Of a stretch of 64,000 nt of DNA, positions 22,912-36,419 are shown piece by piece. The position numbers and the translations under genes are program-made. Source of the DNA: Ursus arctos (taxonomy: Eukaryota > Chordata > Mammalia > Carnivora > Ursidae); NCBI RefSeq assembly GCF_023065955.2, contig NW_026622786.1, forward strand, positions 43,572,938 through 43,636,937, given 5' to 3'. Positions within the stretch are counted from its first letter, which is position 1, and each line of letters begins with the position of its first letter. The notes beneath the pieces are model-generated. The model was not told where the DNA came from and did no database searches. It saw nothing but the letters and a program-made list of their open reading frames with translations.

Positions 22912-23520
22912 ACACATCCAGATTCTTCTTCTTCCTGCCAGGGTCTTATAAACTTGTCAAAACTGCTTATCTACCCTTACTGCATCACAGATTTTCAGAT
23001 AAGACCCCATAATAATGTCATCTGGTAACTCCTTCACCTCATCTGCCCTTTAAGATTTGATTAGATCTGAAAAATTGACTAGGGACCCCCTCAATTCCAT
23101 GCCCGATGGAAATACAAATGTCTTACTAAGATTTCTGCAAATTTCTAGGTGAGGCTGTGTTCTCATTGTCAAACTTTGCTTGTAAGATTTTATTTCCATA
23201 CCTGCTAGCTCCATGCCAATGCCCAAAAATCTAGAAACAAAATCTCAATACTTTCCTCAGTGTCTACAAAATAATCCACTTAAAAGCCATTTGAGAGTAA
23301 AATTAGAGTTGCTAAAGATTAGTAGGTAACAGGAACTACATAGATAGCACACTGAAAAGCAAATTAAAATCTCACATTAGACATTTCTTCTTGGCCTTGT
23401 AGAACGCATAGCACCCTGTCTTTTGCCATCTCTCCAAATTCTCCTTTCCCTCTTCTGTCTCTGCTCCTCTATTTTTTTCTCCCCCTCTGCCTGGGGCAGA
23501 ACAAAACATAAGTCCCTTTC
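22912..23520. other. Unique intronic DNA
   Basis: No repeat family or gene recognised. Confidence 0.4.
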
Positions 23521-23773
23521 ACTTTCTCATACTCATTTTTTTTAAAGATTCATTTGTTTGAGAGAGAGAGAGAGAGAGCACATGCACAAGAGCGGGTGGA
23601 GGGGCTGAGGGAGAGGGCGAGACAGAATCTCAAGCAGACTCCCCCCTGAGCATCAAGCCCAGTGCAGGGCTCAATCCTGCGACCCTGACCCTGAGATCAT
23701 GACCTGAGCCGAAATCAACAGTTCCATGTTCAACCAACAGAGCCACCCAGGCGCTCCAACTTTCTCACATTCA
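23521..23773 (-). mobile_element. SINEC, antisense
   Basis: Reads TTTTTTTAAAGATT at the left (tail) and GAGCCACCCAGGCGCTCC at the right (head). ACTTTCTCATACTCA (23521-23535) and ACTTTCTCACATTCA (23759-23773) are the duplication. Confidence 0.9.
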
Positions 23774-24089
23774 AAAGATTAGCCATCTTTCTGTGGCTTG
23801 GGCTCCTGCACACTGATGTTTTCACTACAGACTAATGTTTTCAGTGTTTCACCATCTGCTCCAAATGACTGATCATGGTATTTCTCCCCAAACAAAGGCA
23901 GTTCCCTCCCCAAGAAAAAGTCTGGTACCAGCTATAAAGATTATAACATTTTCTCCATTTTATACTTGTTTTGTAGGAACCAAAGATCACGACGAAACGG
24001 ACTTGTTACTCTAAGACCATCCACTGGTGGGCACCTGTAGTCTGTCTACATGGCATGTTTCTTCAAGACTCAGCTTCAACTCCTCAGAC

Positions 24090-24240
24090 TCTCAGGACTG
24101 GAAGGGCCCTTGGAGATCACCTAACACAACCGTTTCGTTGTACAAGGGTGTAGTGAGCTCACTTCCCCAAATCCACAGTGCGAACTAGTGGCAAGCCCGA
24201 ATTCTGCCAGGTCTCCATCTCTGCAGGCCGGTGCTGTTTA
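24090..24240 (-). repeat. MIR/L2-like ancient repeat
   Basis: 'gcccttggagatcacctaac' followed by 'ccagtgcgaactagtggcaag'-type sequence resembles the reverse core shared by MIR-related elements. The assignment is weak. Confidence 0.4.
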
Positions 24241-24244
24241 TAAG

Positions 24245-27200
24245 GCTTACTCACACACACTTCTGTGTTGCAGTCACAGTGTTAATCCAGGCAATTCAAA
24301 AACAGAGCAAAGCATGAAAGTTTCAAGTTTATTTTTCAAATGTACTTAGGTATTAGTTGCTACTACCTCTTTTGTAAAGGAGGCAAAGTCTTTTAATTCA
24401 AAATAAGTAACAGCATTCTGATTCCCCTGGGAGAATCAATATCCAGGTTTGCATTCACATTAAGGTGTATAAGATGGAGGTAACCAAGATCAGATTCTTT
24501 TCTGAGATCAAGATTGCGGGGAGGAGGGGATGTAGAGAATATGCGGGTACTAAAAGAATAAAAAGACATTATAATGAGGCCCTTTGGGTAGAAGGTAGAG
24601 AAAGAGGAAGTGAGCATAGCCAGCCCTGTTAGTTTCCATCCAGATATCTACAAGCAAGCAAACAAATTAAATTTCAATGCTAATTCTCAACTCACTGCCT
24701 GACCTTCTCATAGTCTGTCTTATAATTTTTTAAATGACTGTGTAATTTAGTACATTTTCAAATGCTTTCAAATCCCCCTTTTTTCCCCCGGTGGAAATTT
24801 ATCTTAATAATTTGTTAGCAGAGGAAACAATAGAAGTAAGAGCAATGTGATCTGCCTTTAAACCTATGCTTGAAAGAACACACTCCCAGCCTGACTCTCA
24901 GCTAGGCTCTGCTTAACCTTCTTAGTTCCTACACGTCAGGAGAAATTTCCCATCTCAGTTTTCAGGGAAGAATGACTTCATCCAAAGTGTGCCTGCAAGC
25001 CCAGGCTCTGCATGGTGCCCTGGCACGCAGGCAATGCCAGGACCGGGCAATGCAGATGCAGCTTCAGCCTCTCCCCACTCAGCCTGAGATGGATCCATCC
25101 AGGACAAAGAGAAATGTGGGTTCTCCAAAATGCTACAGCAAGACAGTCAGGCACCAAGCAGGACACACTGCCCAATGGACAGGAGCCACCAAAGACTTCA
25201 GAAGGTGAAGACAGAGCTTGGCTTCTTTTCTTTTGGGCAAAACATTCCAAAATGAAGGGTTCTATACAAAGCTCTGGATGAGGAGCCCTTCTGACCAATT
25301 ATGTCACAGAGCTTAATAACAAATGACAAATGATCAGCTCTAGGATTTGAGGCCCTTCCCACCGCAGCTCAGTTTACAGGAGGCTTTGGTTTTCTGCATG
25401 GAAACACAGTGCCGTTCTAGCTTCAGAATTCTCCAGTTTCTCTTCATGGGGCAGGAGGCAGTGAGAGTATAACCAGAAGGAAAGTCAGCACAAAATTTGA
25501 TTCACTCTTTTGTGATTGGCCAATTTCTGTTTATGTTGACAGAAGTCAGACATATCTAAGTCACCAACATACACCACTACAGCAAATGAGGCCTGGGTAC
25601 TGTTGTTCTGTTGTTCTCTTCCTATATTCTAGGACTCCAAGTTATATATGATCCCTTCCAGGAATGCAAAGGCTGCACCAGATCTGTCAGAGAAACTATA
25701 AATCATCTAATTAAGTAATATGAAAACAGAGTCAATGAAACCTCTGAGTGTGGCAGCTTTCTGATTAGCTGTCATATTGCTATGGAGTAAAAAACCTCAA
25801 AGGAAAACGCTCATTTCTTTAGATGTGAAAATTTTCATTTTCTTCAAACATTATACACACACATGTGTCTATGGATTTAAGAATTCAATGTACTGGTATT
25901 TCTTTTTTCAAAGTAACCAAGCCTTTTGCAAATACCTAACCCACTATGCCTAACCATTACCGAGATCTTCTTTTTCATCCCTCCTAGGATCTTTATTTCA
26001 ATCAATGGATTTAAGCTCCCCACAAAATATTTTAGTGACCCTAGACGTGAAGGCTCAGAAGGCCACCTGGATGAAGATGGCACCTTTTTGATCATAAGTA
26101 ATTCTGCACAGCTACTTTGTTTCTATTTTAATAATCTTGTAAAGCTTCAGTGATGAGCCAAAAAGAACTTGGCTGAATACAGCTCATCCAAGAATCTGGG
26201 TTCAATACCTCCCTCTATTCATAATGGAAAAGGCCTTGATTTAGAGATTAGAACATGATTAAGCAAGAAAGGTGGTACATCCCAAAGTTGGGGTTCTCAG
26301 CCAGGAGTCCTTAGATGGGCTTTAAAGGGTCTGTGAACCCCTTCAAATTAAACGCAAATCTATGTTATATATTCTGTGGATTTTTACGTAAAAAGAGTCC
26401 ATAGCTTTTAGTAAAAGGGTTGGTTGATTCAATGAAATTTAGGAACCTTGAGGAACATGGGCAGTAACTGTTTGCTGAGTAAATGAATAAATGAACTCAG
26501 GGAGAACAGCTTCATACCCCCCATGATCTGACCTAGCATGATCAAATTCTTCTTTAGAAGCACATTAAAGAATGCTGGAAAGGAAACTGGGAGAGATTGA
26601 AGCATATCACACAGCCTAAGAGTTAGGCTTAGATCAAGTTGCTATCCCGTCCCCCAACTCTTCTACCAAACAGTACTTTACTCTTCATAATTCTCACCTC
26701 AGCCCAAATATGTAACTGAAATCATAGCTCTTTTTCACGTTTTTGAAAATCACTTAAGTGTTAGGGATCTGTAGCCAAGACACCAGTAGACGTAAATGTC
26801 ATCAGACCAAATGCCAAAATGAGAGCACCAAGGTTGATGGAAAGGAGCAAATGGACAAGACAATAAATTAGGGTACAGAAGGAAAGAGGAGGTGGACAAA
26901 AAAAACCTAGAAGCTTCCTTTCTTCTCCACATTGCCTCTTCCGTGAGCCTCTGCACATGGACCACCCACTCTGGTCCACCTGCAGGACTCGATGTAAAAA
27001 TGAGGTGAGCTAGGGAGTGGGACAGGAGGAAAGAGGGACTCAGTCACAAAAAGGTGCACACTGATTAATGGGGAAGGAACTAGGAACAAAAGCAAGAGAA
27101 AAGAAGCCTGTGCATACCAGGAACAATTAAAAAGAACAGGACAGCCTCGCATACAAGAACACTTACAAGGCAAGGAAATAATCATGGCATCAGAGACTAG
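24245..27200. other. Long unique intronic stretch
   Basis: Nearly 3 kb with no confidently recognised repeat. A segment near 26,285-26,410 ('ccaggagtccttagatggg') resembles an unplaced ancient interspersed repeat. Open frames are short and lack motifs. Confidence 0.4.
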
Positions 27201-27204
27201 AATG

Positions 27205-27345
27205 GGGTAAAGAACACACTCTCTAGTATCAGACCAATCTGGGACTGAGAGCTGGCTGTCCCTCCTAAAGCTGTGACCTGGGCAAGTTCCTGAGCCCCTC
27301 AGAGGCTTCGTTTCCTCCTCAGTGAAATGAGGATAAAAATAGGAC
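27205..27345 (+). repeat. MIR SINE fragment
   Basis: TGTGACCTGGGCAAGTTCC at about 27272 and 'cgtttcctcctcagtgaaatg' are the MIR core. A 177-codon minus-strand open frame (26907-27440) overlaps it and is therefore discounted. Confidence 0.8.
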
Positions 27346-27349
27346 AGAC

Positions 27350-28360
27350 AGCACTGGACCGCTGAATATTGTGAGAGAAAATAAGACTGCATTTTAAGAC
27401 TAATGTATCTGATTACCAGCAATAGCTGCTTTATTCTCATGAACCAGTATATTCATGGGGTGACTCAGGGAAGAAGTTAGTCAGGACAGAGCAACCACAT
27501 GCACGAGGCCTGGAGGCAGAGCGGACCCTAGAGCTACTGACCAGCAGAGGAAATCCCCTTCAAGACCAAGGAAACCCCACGTGGCCGGTGCAGACCCTGA
27601 ATGAAGCCTGTGTTTCTTTCCCCAAACTCCTAACTAGGGAGCATGTGATGATTCCTCATTCGGCCCCCAGGAAGGGAAAAACAGAAGTTAACTTCTCAGG
27701 AAGACAACAAGGAACTGTCTTTAGGCCTTTAAAGTGTTCAAAGGGAGTGGGCACAGCCACATGGACAGCAGCAGTGAGCCCGGAGAAGACAGTCACCGAG
27801 GAGGTGCCACTATTTTATTTATTTATATTTTTCAGCACACTGATTTCAATCATTATTCTCGATCCCAGGCTTTCGTTTTTGTTGCTGATAAGTCCACTCT
27901 CTCCCATCCAAAAATCAACATTCCTCATATTGGAATTATGGACTTTTCTGTATGCTTAATTCAAAAAGAAAAAAAAAAGTATTTCATAGCTATTACTCTG
28001 CCTCACCCCACCAGGTGACGTGACTGTTTCAGCGGCACAATCTGATTCGTGCACAGAGCCCAGCAGGCCATCAACAGAATCACATGGTGGACACGGTCGT
28101 CCCAAGCACAAAGAACACGGCTGCGGTCAAAAGCACAGACCAAGACTTGCTCAGAGAGCGCCACATCCCAGAAGCACAGAGTACGAAAGCTAAAAGCAGA
28201 GTTCCCAAGGTCATTTTATGGACTTAGCAAAGCTCACCCTGTCTGCCCCTCTTGCCCTAACCAACATTGTTCAGATCTTCTTTTTAGGGATGAGGGTTAG
28301 AGAGGAAACAGACACTTGTTCTGGAAGAGAATGACCTGTTAAAAACAGTAACATCAACAA
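27350..28360. other. Unique intronic DNA
   Basis: No repeat family or gene recognised. Confidence 0.4.
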
Positions 28361-28364
28361 TAAT

Positions 28365-28560
28365 ATTCCCAATAATAGTAATAACTAATATTCACATTTG
28401 CTCTGTGAGACACCCCGTGCTAAACACTTCACATAAATCAGCTCAGGTAGCCCTTATAGGTCCAAATCAAGTAGGCCCGATTATTATCCTCAATTTGGAT
28501 AACTGGGTGAACCAGAAAGTGACCTATGGGGGACAGACTTACAGACCAAGCCTGAATTCC
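28365..28560 (-). repeat. MIR SINE, antisense
   Basis: Reverse-MIR order with 'gctaaacacttcacataaatc' and GCCCGATTATTATCC (about 28475), ending near 'caagcctgaattcc'. Confidence 0.65.
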
Positions 28561-28739
28561 TAAAATCCTGCCATGGCATTACAAGAGGCTATAGGGCCCT
28601 CAAGGACATGGACAACATTGCTTTTTTTTGCCAGGTACTTTTATCTTAATAGTTAAACTTTACTTACTGCAACTAATGATGGGAAGGTTCTATCTCTATT
28701 ACTGAAAACCCCGAATTATAGAAAATGTACACAATGCAA

Positions 28740-29130
28740 TTATATCTCTCAGGATAAGTTCAAGTGCATCAGACAGAAAACCCAACTTAAACTGGCTCAT
28801 ACAAATGAAAGTAATTTATTAGTTCATGTAATAAAAAGAGTCCTGCAGTAAGACAGACTTTAGAGATGGGTTGATCAGGGTCCAGCTCAGTCTCTTTGTA
28901 ATTCTTTAACCTCTGCCTTCCTCCTTGTGTCTGCTTAATTCCTTGGCTGGCTTCCCTCGTGGGAACAAAATAGCTACAGCAGATCCAGGCCTCACATGGG
29001 CAGCCCAGACCATTTTGAGCAAGAATGATTTTTTCTTTCTCCAGCCATCAAACAAAAGTCCCGGGCTTCACACTGATTTGGCCAACTTAGGTCATACGCA
29101 CAGCACTGAACACATCAATGCAGATGGAAA
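28740..29130. repeat. Old interspersed repeat, family not assigned
   Basis: Segments 'taatttattagttcatgtaa' and 'caaaagtcccgggcttcaca' belong to a dispersed mammalian repeat that I have met but cannot name with certainty. Confidence 0.35.
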
Positions 29131-29757
29131 AATGCTATGCACTCACTAGGTAAGGCCCGAGTGAGGTCTGCCCACCATTCCTCAAAAAGCATGGTATTGG
29201 GAAAATGGCTCCATGCCAATCAGGGTCCATCCCTCCCAAACGCAGTGGCTGCTATCAAATGAGGTATAAGATGGTTCCCAAAAGGATTTTCTGGGTTCTG
29301 TTAGGAAAAGAGGAGGTGGATGCTAAGAAAGTAACCAACAAATGTCTACCCACAGGAGTTACATTACTTTGCTAACCAAAATTGTGCCAAGCAGAGAACA
29401 TTTGAAATATCTGCAATCATAAACACATTAGAACCATTTGCATTTAATTCTGTATGTAGAGAAGTGGTAAGATGCCTAGGAAAAGTTTACTTCCTTAAAT
29501 ATGTTCAATATTCCCTTTGTTGGGAATATGATTCATTTCCTTAACCATGGCCACCTTCAAAATTAGCACCAGTGTAGACTTTTGGCCAAGCCCTCCATCA
29601 GCCTGGTCACAAATTCCAAATTAGCAAGAACCATCTGCATTAGCAACATTTTTCTGATTGAATTCTCCCCGTTCAATTTTAATTCTCATCAGATATGTTT
29701 CTGTTTCAATGAACTCCTTGGCATCACCGTGACCTCAAGATGTCCTGGAGGGAAGCA

Positions 29758-29995
29758 ATATAGCAGAATAGTTAAGACCACAGGCAAATGGGAAGATCGA
29801 GCTTAATATTAGCTGTTTCTTATCTGCCAGAAATCCCTGACAAATTACTTGACTTCTAAATTTCTTCACCTATGAGTAAGGATAATAACATCTATCTCAT
29901 AAAGTAAGATTAAATGAAACAGTATACACAAAGCACTTAGGAACACATGCTGGAACACAACAAATGTTCAACCCATATTAGCTCTTTTATTAATA
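29758..29995 (+). repeat. MIR SINE, nearly full length
   Basis: Starts 'tagcagaatagttaagacca', has TAAGATTAAATGAAAC near 29906, and ends 'caaatgttcaacccatatt'. It covers most of the 260-bp consensus. Confidence 0.8.
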
Positions 29996-30109
29996 AGAAT
30001 TTAAATTAAAGTTCAAGTAAGTGCTCTGAGCCATTTTTTAATCTCACAAATAAACTGACTAATTAGAAGAAAAAAATCTCCATTTGCATTTATCGCCATC
30101 ACAACAACA

Positions 30110-30330
30110 CCACTATATGATTTACTGACTGCTTACTATGTGCAAGGCATGCTTCTAGGTGTTTTATAGGTATAAATTCTAAAAGACAAGCATTTTGTTA
30201 TTTGACAAAAGAGAAAACTAATTCTCAAAGAGGTTAAGAAACTAGCCTAATGCCAAAGAGCTAGTAAGTAGCAGAGCAGAAACATGAACACACAACAGTC
30301 TGACTCCAGAGCTCATACGTGCTCCAAGTT
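30110..30330 (-). repeat. MIR SINE, antisense
   Basis: TACTATGTGCAAGGCA at 30134 opens a full reverse-MIR order through 'gagctagtaagtagcagagc' near 30258. Confidence 0.8.
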
Positions 30331-30402
30331 ACCTGACAATTCTATTTTCTCTAGCAAGTGAAGGATTGTCGCTCATAAAAGAAAGCTCATCTTCCCAGTT
30401 AA

Positions 30403-30404
<2 letters not shown>

Positions 30405-30446
<42 letters not shown>
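30405..30446. repeat. (GAAA)n microsatellite
   Basis: About ten uninterrupted GAAA units, with AGAAAAG interruptions on the right. No SINE head is attached. Confidence 0.9.
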
Positions 30447-30447
<1 letters not shown>

Positions 30448-30754
30448 GAAAAGAGAAAAAGAAAATTGTTTAAAGTGGTATTTGTACAATAATTTTAGAA
30501 AACGCAATAGCTGATGATAATAGCACTAGCAATCCTGGATGTATTTTATGGGGCTATTAATATATGCTTCGAGTGGTCAAAGGCTTTGCCACTCACTTGA
30601 GGCAAGTAGTAATGGCCGATAAAACTTGCCTCGTCGTGTCTTAATGGTACATTATATCATCACACTTGTAATGAAATGGTCCCAAACTTCGGTGTTACCA
30701 GAACAGAAAAAGTGGTGGTTAAGCAAGCTAGCAAAGTGAGAAGGAAGTGTAGAC

Positions 30755-30880
30755 AAGTGGAAAGAGCCCTCAGCTAGGACCCTGGCCTAACTCTGCTGTG
30801 CACCTGCGTGACCATCAGCACATCTCTGTGTATCTCAGGATCCCGGCATCTCCATCTGTAAACTGAGGTTCATTACCGCA
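30755..30880 (+). repeat. MIR SINE fragment
   Basis: CTCCATCTGTAAACTGAGG near 30850, preceded by a degraded core. Confidence 0.6.
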
Positions 30881-30934
30881 GGCAAAGACCTCTTCCAGCT
30901 TCTCCAGCTCCAACAGTCTATCGTTCTACAGAGA

Positions 30935-31255
30935 ACTTCATTCATTCAACAATAGCTCATGTGGCACAAACTACGCACCAGGTACACCCTGCACCGGGGG
31001 CTGGAGATGTAGCAGTTATTAAGGCGCAAGTCTTCTGTCTAAGGACTTCAGAGGTGCTGAAGGTGGATGGCTGCAGGTTGGAATACTGCCCTGCTTTACA
31101 ATTTTCTTTTCTTACATATCACCAAAAAAAATGTTCAAGCAAATGTAACAAAACCCTGATAATGATTGACTGTGGGTAATGGTGTGGTTCTTTGCACTAT
31201 TCTTCCACCTTTGGGATGTTTGAGATTTTTTTATCACAAAAATTTAAGAGAGATG
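30935..31255. repeat. L2 start (antisense) followed by an L1 3' end (sense)
   Basis: 30935-31080 begins 'cattcattcaacaatagctc', as in reverse L2. From about 31,080 'tgtgggtaatggtgtggttc' and 'gggatgtttgagatttttttatc' resemble an L1 3' UTR ending in A-rich sequence. Confidence 0.5.
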
Positions 31256-31685
31256 AGACAAACTTCAGGGACACTTCTGCTTCTAATAATAACCCACTAG
31301 GTGTGCCTGAAAAGCCTTTTCATCAAGGATAACTAGAAAAGATAGACAAAATATTTATTAAATGCTTAAAACCATTCAAAAACCAAAAAGATTGTGTGTG
31401 GGGAAGGATAGTGATGGAGGAAAGAATCAAGTGAGGACGAAAGGCCAGAAGTCCAGAAGGCATTTTGGACCTGTTCTCCCTCTATGTATGCTTTGAGAAA
31501 TTAGGCAAATAGAAATCTGTGTTCACAGTCTGCTGAGAATGGCAGGAATAGACCTGAGCATAGCATTTGTTTTGGGTTAGGATCTCCAAAGGGCTGCACC
31601 TTAGCAGGAAGGGAGAACAGAAAGGTAACAGGTCCTTACAGAGGACCCATGGCTTATCTTTAAGCCATCACAACCTCTGAAACTG
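31256..31685. other. Unassigned intronic DNA
   Basis: No repeat recognised with confidence; it may be a decayed continuation of the L1 that follows. Confidence 0.3.
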
Positions 31686-31992
31686 AAATAAGGTGTTTCT
31701 AGACTGCTAATGACCCAAGTATTTGCAGAAGCAAACACAAATCCCTTCTAGAGTTGAATAACATTGACTTCAAATTATATCTGTAAACAACTGAGCAAAA
31801 ATAGTGACTCACACACAATTAAAAATAATAAGCACATGAAGAGATAAGATATAAGTAAAAAAAAAAAACAGCAGAAAAAACAGAAATAGAAATAGACCCA
31901 CAGGGCTCCAGATTTGGAATTATGTGAAATAGACATTTAGTTAAGAGTATGTATGAGAAGATAAAATTACAAAGTTGAGAATTTCAGCATAG

Positions 31993-32378
31993 AATGGCAC
32001 TAAATGGTGGCCCCCAAAAGATACGTCCATGTCCTAATACATGCGACCTTGTAATTGTTTCCTTATGTGGCAGCAGAATGAATATTACTTTATAGTAAAA
32101 GATCTAACTTATGGGTATTAAAAGGAGAAGCTCATGCTTGGAGTTTTAAGGCAGAGGCACAGAGGAGAAGGCAATATGAATACACAGCAGAGAGGGATGT
32201 GGCCACAAGACAAGGAATGCTGACAGCCACCAGCAGGAAGAGGCAAGAAAAGATCCTTCTCTAGAGCCTCCAGAGGGGGTGGCCCTGCCAACACCTTAAT
32301 TTCAGACTTACAGACTCCAAAACTGTGAGAGAATAAATTTCTCTTGTTTTAGGCCATCCGGTTTTTAGTAATCTAGGA
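31993..32378 (+). mobile_element. MLT1-type MaLR LTR inserted in the L1
   Basis: 'aatggtggcccccaaaagat' start, 'agcctccagagggggtggc' middle and 'aactgtgagagaataaattt' end fit MLT1. The L1 text resumes at 32,393. Confidence 0.75.
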
Positions 32379-33490
32379 AATTACTACAAATGCCCTAGGA
32401 AATTAAGGTAAATGGGAAACTCAAAAAAGAGAAAGACTCCAATGGAAAATTGAGACATAAAAATATATTAACTAAAATTAATAACTTAATGAATGAATTT
32501 AGCTCTAGAAGAATAGATACAGCTGAAGTAGGGATTAGAGGAAAACAAGAGTCAAGTACAGAAAGACAAAAGAATGGAAAATACAGGAAAAGAGACATTA
32601 CGGAATACAGGGAGAAGGTAATTAAGCCCACATAATTAATAAAGTAAATGTAAGTCACTATAGCCCAAGGAAGAGAGAAGAATGATTGGGGCAAAGCAAT
32701 ATTTGACAAGCAAATAGCAACAAACTTTCAGAACTGAAGAATGATGTCTGGCCTTAGAAGCTAAGACAAGAAGCCCTAGAAATCTCAAGCAGGATTAATA
32801 ACAAGAAAACTTTATCTGTGCACACTATTATAAAACTGCTAAAAAGCCACAAAGAGAATAATGTAAAATTAGCCAAAGGGGGACAAAAAGGAACAAAAAC
32901 TAGACTTTCATCTAACTTACTAGTAGAAACAAGAGAAGCCAGAAGTAAGTAAACATCTTTAAAGTGTTGAAAGAACACAAGTGACAGTCTAGAATTCTAT
33001 GCTTAGAGAAAATATCCTTAAGAATGATGGTGAAATAAAGACATTTCAGACAGACAAAAATTGAAAGAATTTGTCACCAGCAGACCTACAATAAAGGAAA
33101 TACTAAAGAGTATTTGTTCTTCGGGCAAAAAAGAAAGTGACCCCACATGGAAAATTCATGATACAAGAATAAGCAAAGAGCAAAAGAACAGGATAAATAT
33201 ATGAGTAAATCAAAATAAATAATGATCGTGTAAAACAATAATATTATTTGGGCATCTGAAATGTGTAAACATAAAATACACAACAACAATGACAGACAAG
33301 TCAAGAGAGATATCAATGGCATTAAAGTGTTTTAAGGCCTAAATCAAGGGCACATTCTAAAATCTCTAATGTAACCATCAAAATAATAATAAAAGAATGT
33401 AAAACTTCCAAGTTAATAGAAAAAGTAGAATGGTAAACAAACTCAATTCAAAAGAAAAGGGAAAAAATAGGAACATAGAACATGCAGGTC

Positions 33491-33855
33491 TAAAAGGAAG
33501 CATTTATTTTTATTTTTTTTAATAATAATGTTTTATTATGTTATGTTAGTCACCATACAGTACATCCTTAGTTTTTGATGTAGTGTTCCATGATTCATTG
33601 TTTGCATATAACACCCAGTGCTCCTTGCAATATGTGCCCTCCTTACTACCCATCACTGGCCTATCCCAGTCCTCCACCCCCCTCCCCTCTGAAGCCCTCA
33701 CTTTGTTTCCCAGAGTCCATAGTCTCTCGTGGTTCATTCATCCTACTGTTTGCCTCCCTTCATTCTTCCCTTCCTTCTCCTACCAATCTTCCTGCTATCT
33801 CTTATGTTCCATAAATGAGTGAAACCATATGATAATTGTTAAAAGGAAACATTTA
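33491..33855 (-). mobile_element. Carnivore L1 3'-end insertion, 5'-truncated, antisense
   Basis: Insert 33507-33839 has the tail-side A-rich region as T-rich sequence at the left, followed by 'taacacccagtgctccttgc' and 'gagtccatagtctctcgtgg', text typical of the young L1 of Carnivora. The 16-bp flank TAAAAGGAAGCATTTA (33491-33506) repeats at 33840-33855 with one change. The open frames on both strands over 33546-33822 are its shadows. Confidence 0.85.
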
Positions 33856-35880
33856 ATATGATAGTAAATTTCAACCCACCTATGTGTATAGTTACATTAA
33901 AAGTGAGTGAACTAAATGCTCCAATTAAAAGACAAAAGTTGTCAAACCCAACACTATGCTATATACAGAAGACACTTCTAATACATACGAATACAAAAAT
34001 GTAAGAACCAAAAGGATTTTTTAAAAAGATATACTAGCCAAATACTGGCCAAAAGAAAGCTGGTATAGTTTTATTAATGTCAAAGTAGTGCTTATGGCAA
34101 AAATTCTTATTAGGTGTATGGAGGGTCACTTTGTAATGTCAGAATGTTTCAATTCACCAGGAAGACATAACAATTCCAAATTGCAAATCTCTCCAACATA
34201 GTTTCAAATTATGTAAAGCCAACATTGAAAAAAGTACAAAAAGAAAAAGACAAATCTGTAATCATAGCATGGGATTTGAACACACCTCTCTCAGAAATAT
34301 ATAAGACAAATAAAAAAGAAATCAGCAAGCATACAGGAAATGTGAAGAACAGAAACAGCAAACTTGACCACATAAAGATACAGAACTCTGAGCAATCAAC
34401 TAGAGAGTACACATTACTTTCAAGCACATAACAAACATGTACAAAAGTGGGCCACATATGATGGAACCAAACAAGTCTCAACATATTTTAAAATACTGAA
34501 ATCAGAGTGTGTTCTTTGCTCACAATGCAAGGAAGCTAAAAATCAATAACAAAATGATAGCTAGAAAATCCCCAGTAGAAATTAGAAAACACTCTTAACT
34601 GAATGATAATAAAATTGTTTCATATAAAATTACGGGCTGCAAAGAAAACAGTACTTAAAGGGAAACTTATTATATAAATACATATATTACAATAGAATTA
34701 ATGCTGAGAAACAGTAAACTAAGCATCCCACTTTAAGAGATCATTTTTTAAAATCAAATTTAAAACAAAGAAAGTAGAAGAAAGGGAGTGGACAAAAATA
34801 AGAGCAGCAAAGAGCAAAGAAAAAACAAGCATAAAACACAGAGGATCAACCAGAGAGGTGTTGAAAAGATTAATAAAACTGATAAACGCTTGGAATAGTG
34901 ATCAGAAAAAAAAACAATATCAGAAATTTTACGAGGGGACAGCTCTACAGATCATACAGACATTAAATATATAAGAAGATACTATGAACAAATTTATGCC
35001 AGTAACCTTGAAAATTTAAATGAAAGGGTCAAAGTTCTAGAAAACTACTCTCACCAAAACTGACACAAAAGAAATAGAAATTCTAAAAATCTGAAGTCTC
35101 AAACTACTAAAAAAATTGTAATGCATAATTGAAAAACCCTACCACAAAGAAACACCAGATTCTGAAAGCTTCACCAGGGACTCCTACCAGAAATTTAATC
35201 CTACCAGAAGAAACAATACTGATCATGCTCAAACACCTCTAGAGAATGGAAGAAGAAGATATTTCCTAACTCACTTTAAGCATAACCTTGATAACCAAAG
35301 CTTGAGATGGACTTTGTAAGAAAGAAAAATTTGAGGTCTACCACACCCATGGACATAGAGGTACAAAGCCTAAACAAATTATTAGCAAACCAAATATAAC
35401 AATATATAAAAAGATCAATCCATCTTGATCTAATTAAGCTTATTACTTTTGTAATAAGCACATGATTATTTAACATTTTTAATGTTATTTACCACATTAG
35501 TAGAATTAAGGAGCAATAAATACAATGATTTTTATATATGCAAGATAGTTTTGATAAAATTCAATATCTACTGAAGATTAAAAACTTCTGCAAAATAGAA
35601 AATTCTTTAAAAACGTATCTTCAAAAAAAAAAAGACTACTGCAACCTTAACACATATTGAGATGTTGAAAGTTGTGTTTTTTTAAATCAGTATCTTTTTA
35701 AAGGCTATAGCCAGTATAATTGTGTAAGAAAAAATATCAAAGATAAAATAATTAGCATAGATGAAATAAAAGTATCATTTTTAGCAGATGATATGATGGT
35801 AGATATACAAATCCAAAGAAAAATCCAGATAAATGACAATAAGTGAGCTTAACAAGACTGCAGGATAAAAACCAATAAAC

Positions 35881-36105
35881 AAACATGAACTGGGGCGCCT
35901 GGGTGGCACAGCGGTTAAGCGTCTGCCTTCGGCTAGGGCGTGATCCCGGCGTTATGGGATCGAGCCCCACATCAGGCTCCTCCGCTATGAGCCTGCTTCT
36001 CCCTCTCCCACTCCCCCTGCTTGTGTTCCCTCTCTCGCTGGCTGTCTCTATCTCTGTCGAATAAATAAATAAAATCTTTAAAAAAAACAAAACAAAACAT
36101 GAACT
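35881..36105 (+). mobile_element. SINEC (young, ursid-type) inserted in the L1
   Basis: Body 35892-36094 has the GGGGCGCCTGGGTGGCACAG head and a CTGTCGAATAAATAAATAAA end. The 11-bp duplication AAACATGAACT lies at 35881-35891 and 36095-36105. Confidence 0.95.
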
Positions 36106-36419
36106 ACATGGTTATATACCAGATATAAACAAAACGAAATTTTAAAAAGTAAATTCCAAAATAACATAAAAAATAGTCAAGAATACCTAAAAATAAGTTC
36201 CTTAGATTAATTTTTAAGTAGATATGAAAAAATCTCTATGTAGAAAACAATAGAATATAATTCAGAAAATTTAAAGCCAATACTTCTTGGAGCTATATGC
36301 TATATTCATAGACTGAAAGATTCAATTTGTAAAAATACCCGTTTTTCCCAAACAGATCTATGGAGTTAATGGAGTCTTTAAAAAACTAAAACAAAACAAA
36401 ACAAAGAAAACCTTACTAA

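Noticed and set aside
26907..27440. 177-codon minus-strand frame
   Set aside because: It overlaps an antisense MIR and shows no domain; leucine-rich parts reflect base composition.
32395..35476. Many short frames in the AT-rich middle
   Set aside because: They lie in a dead L1 in mixed phases and do not join into ORF1 or ORF2.
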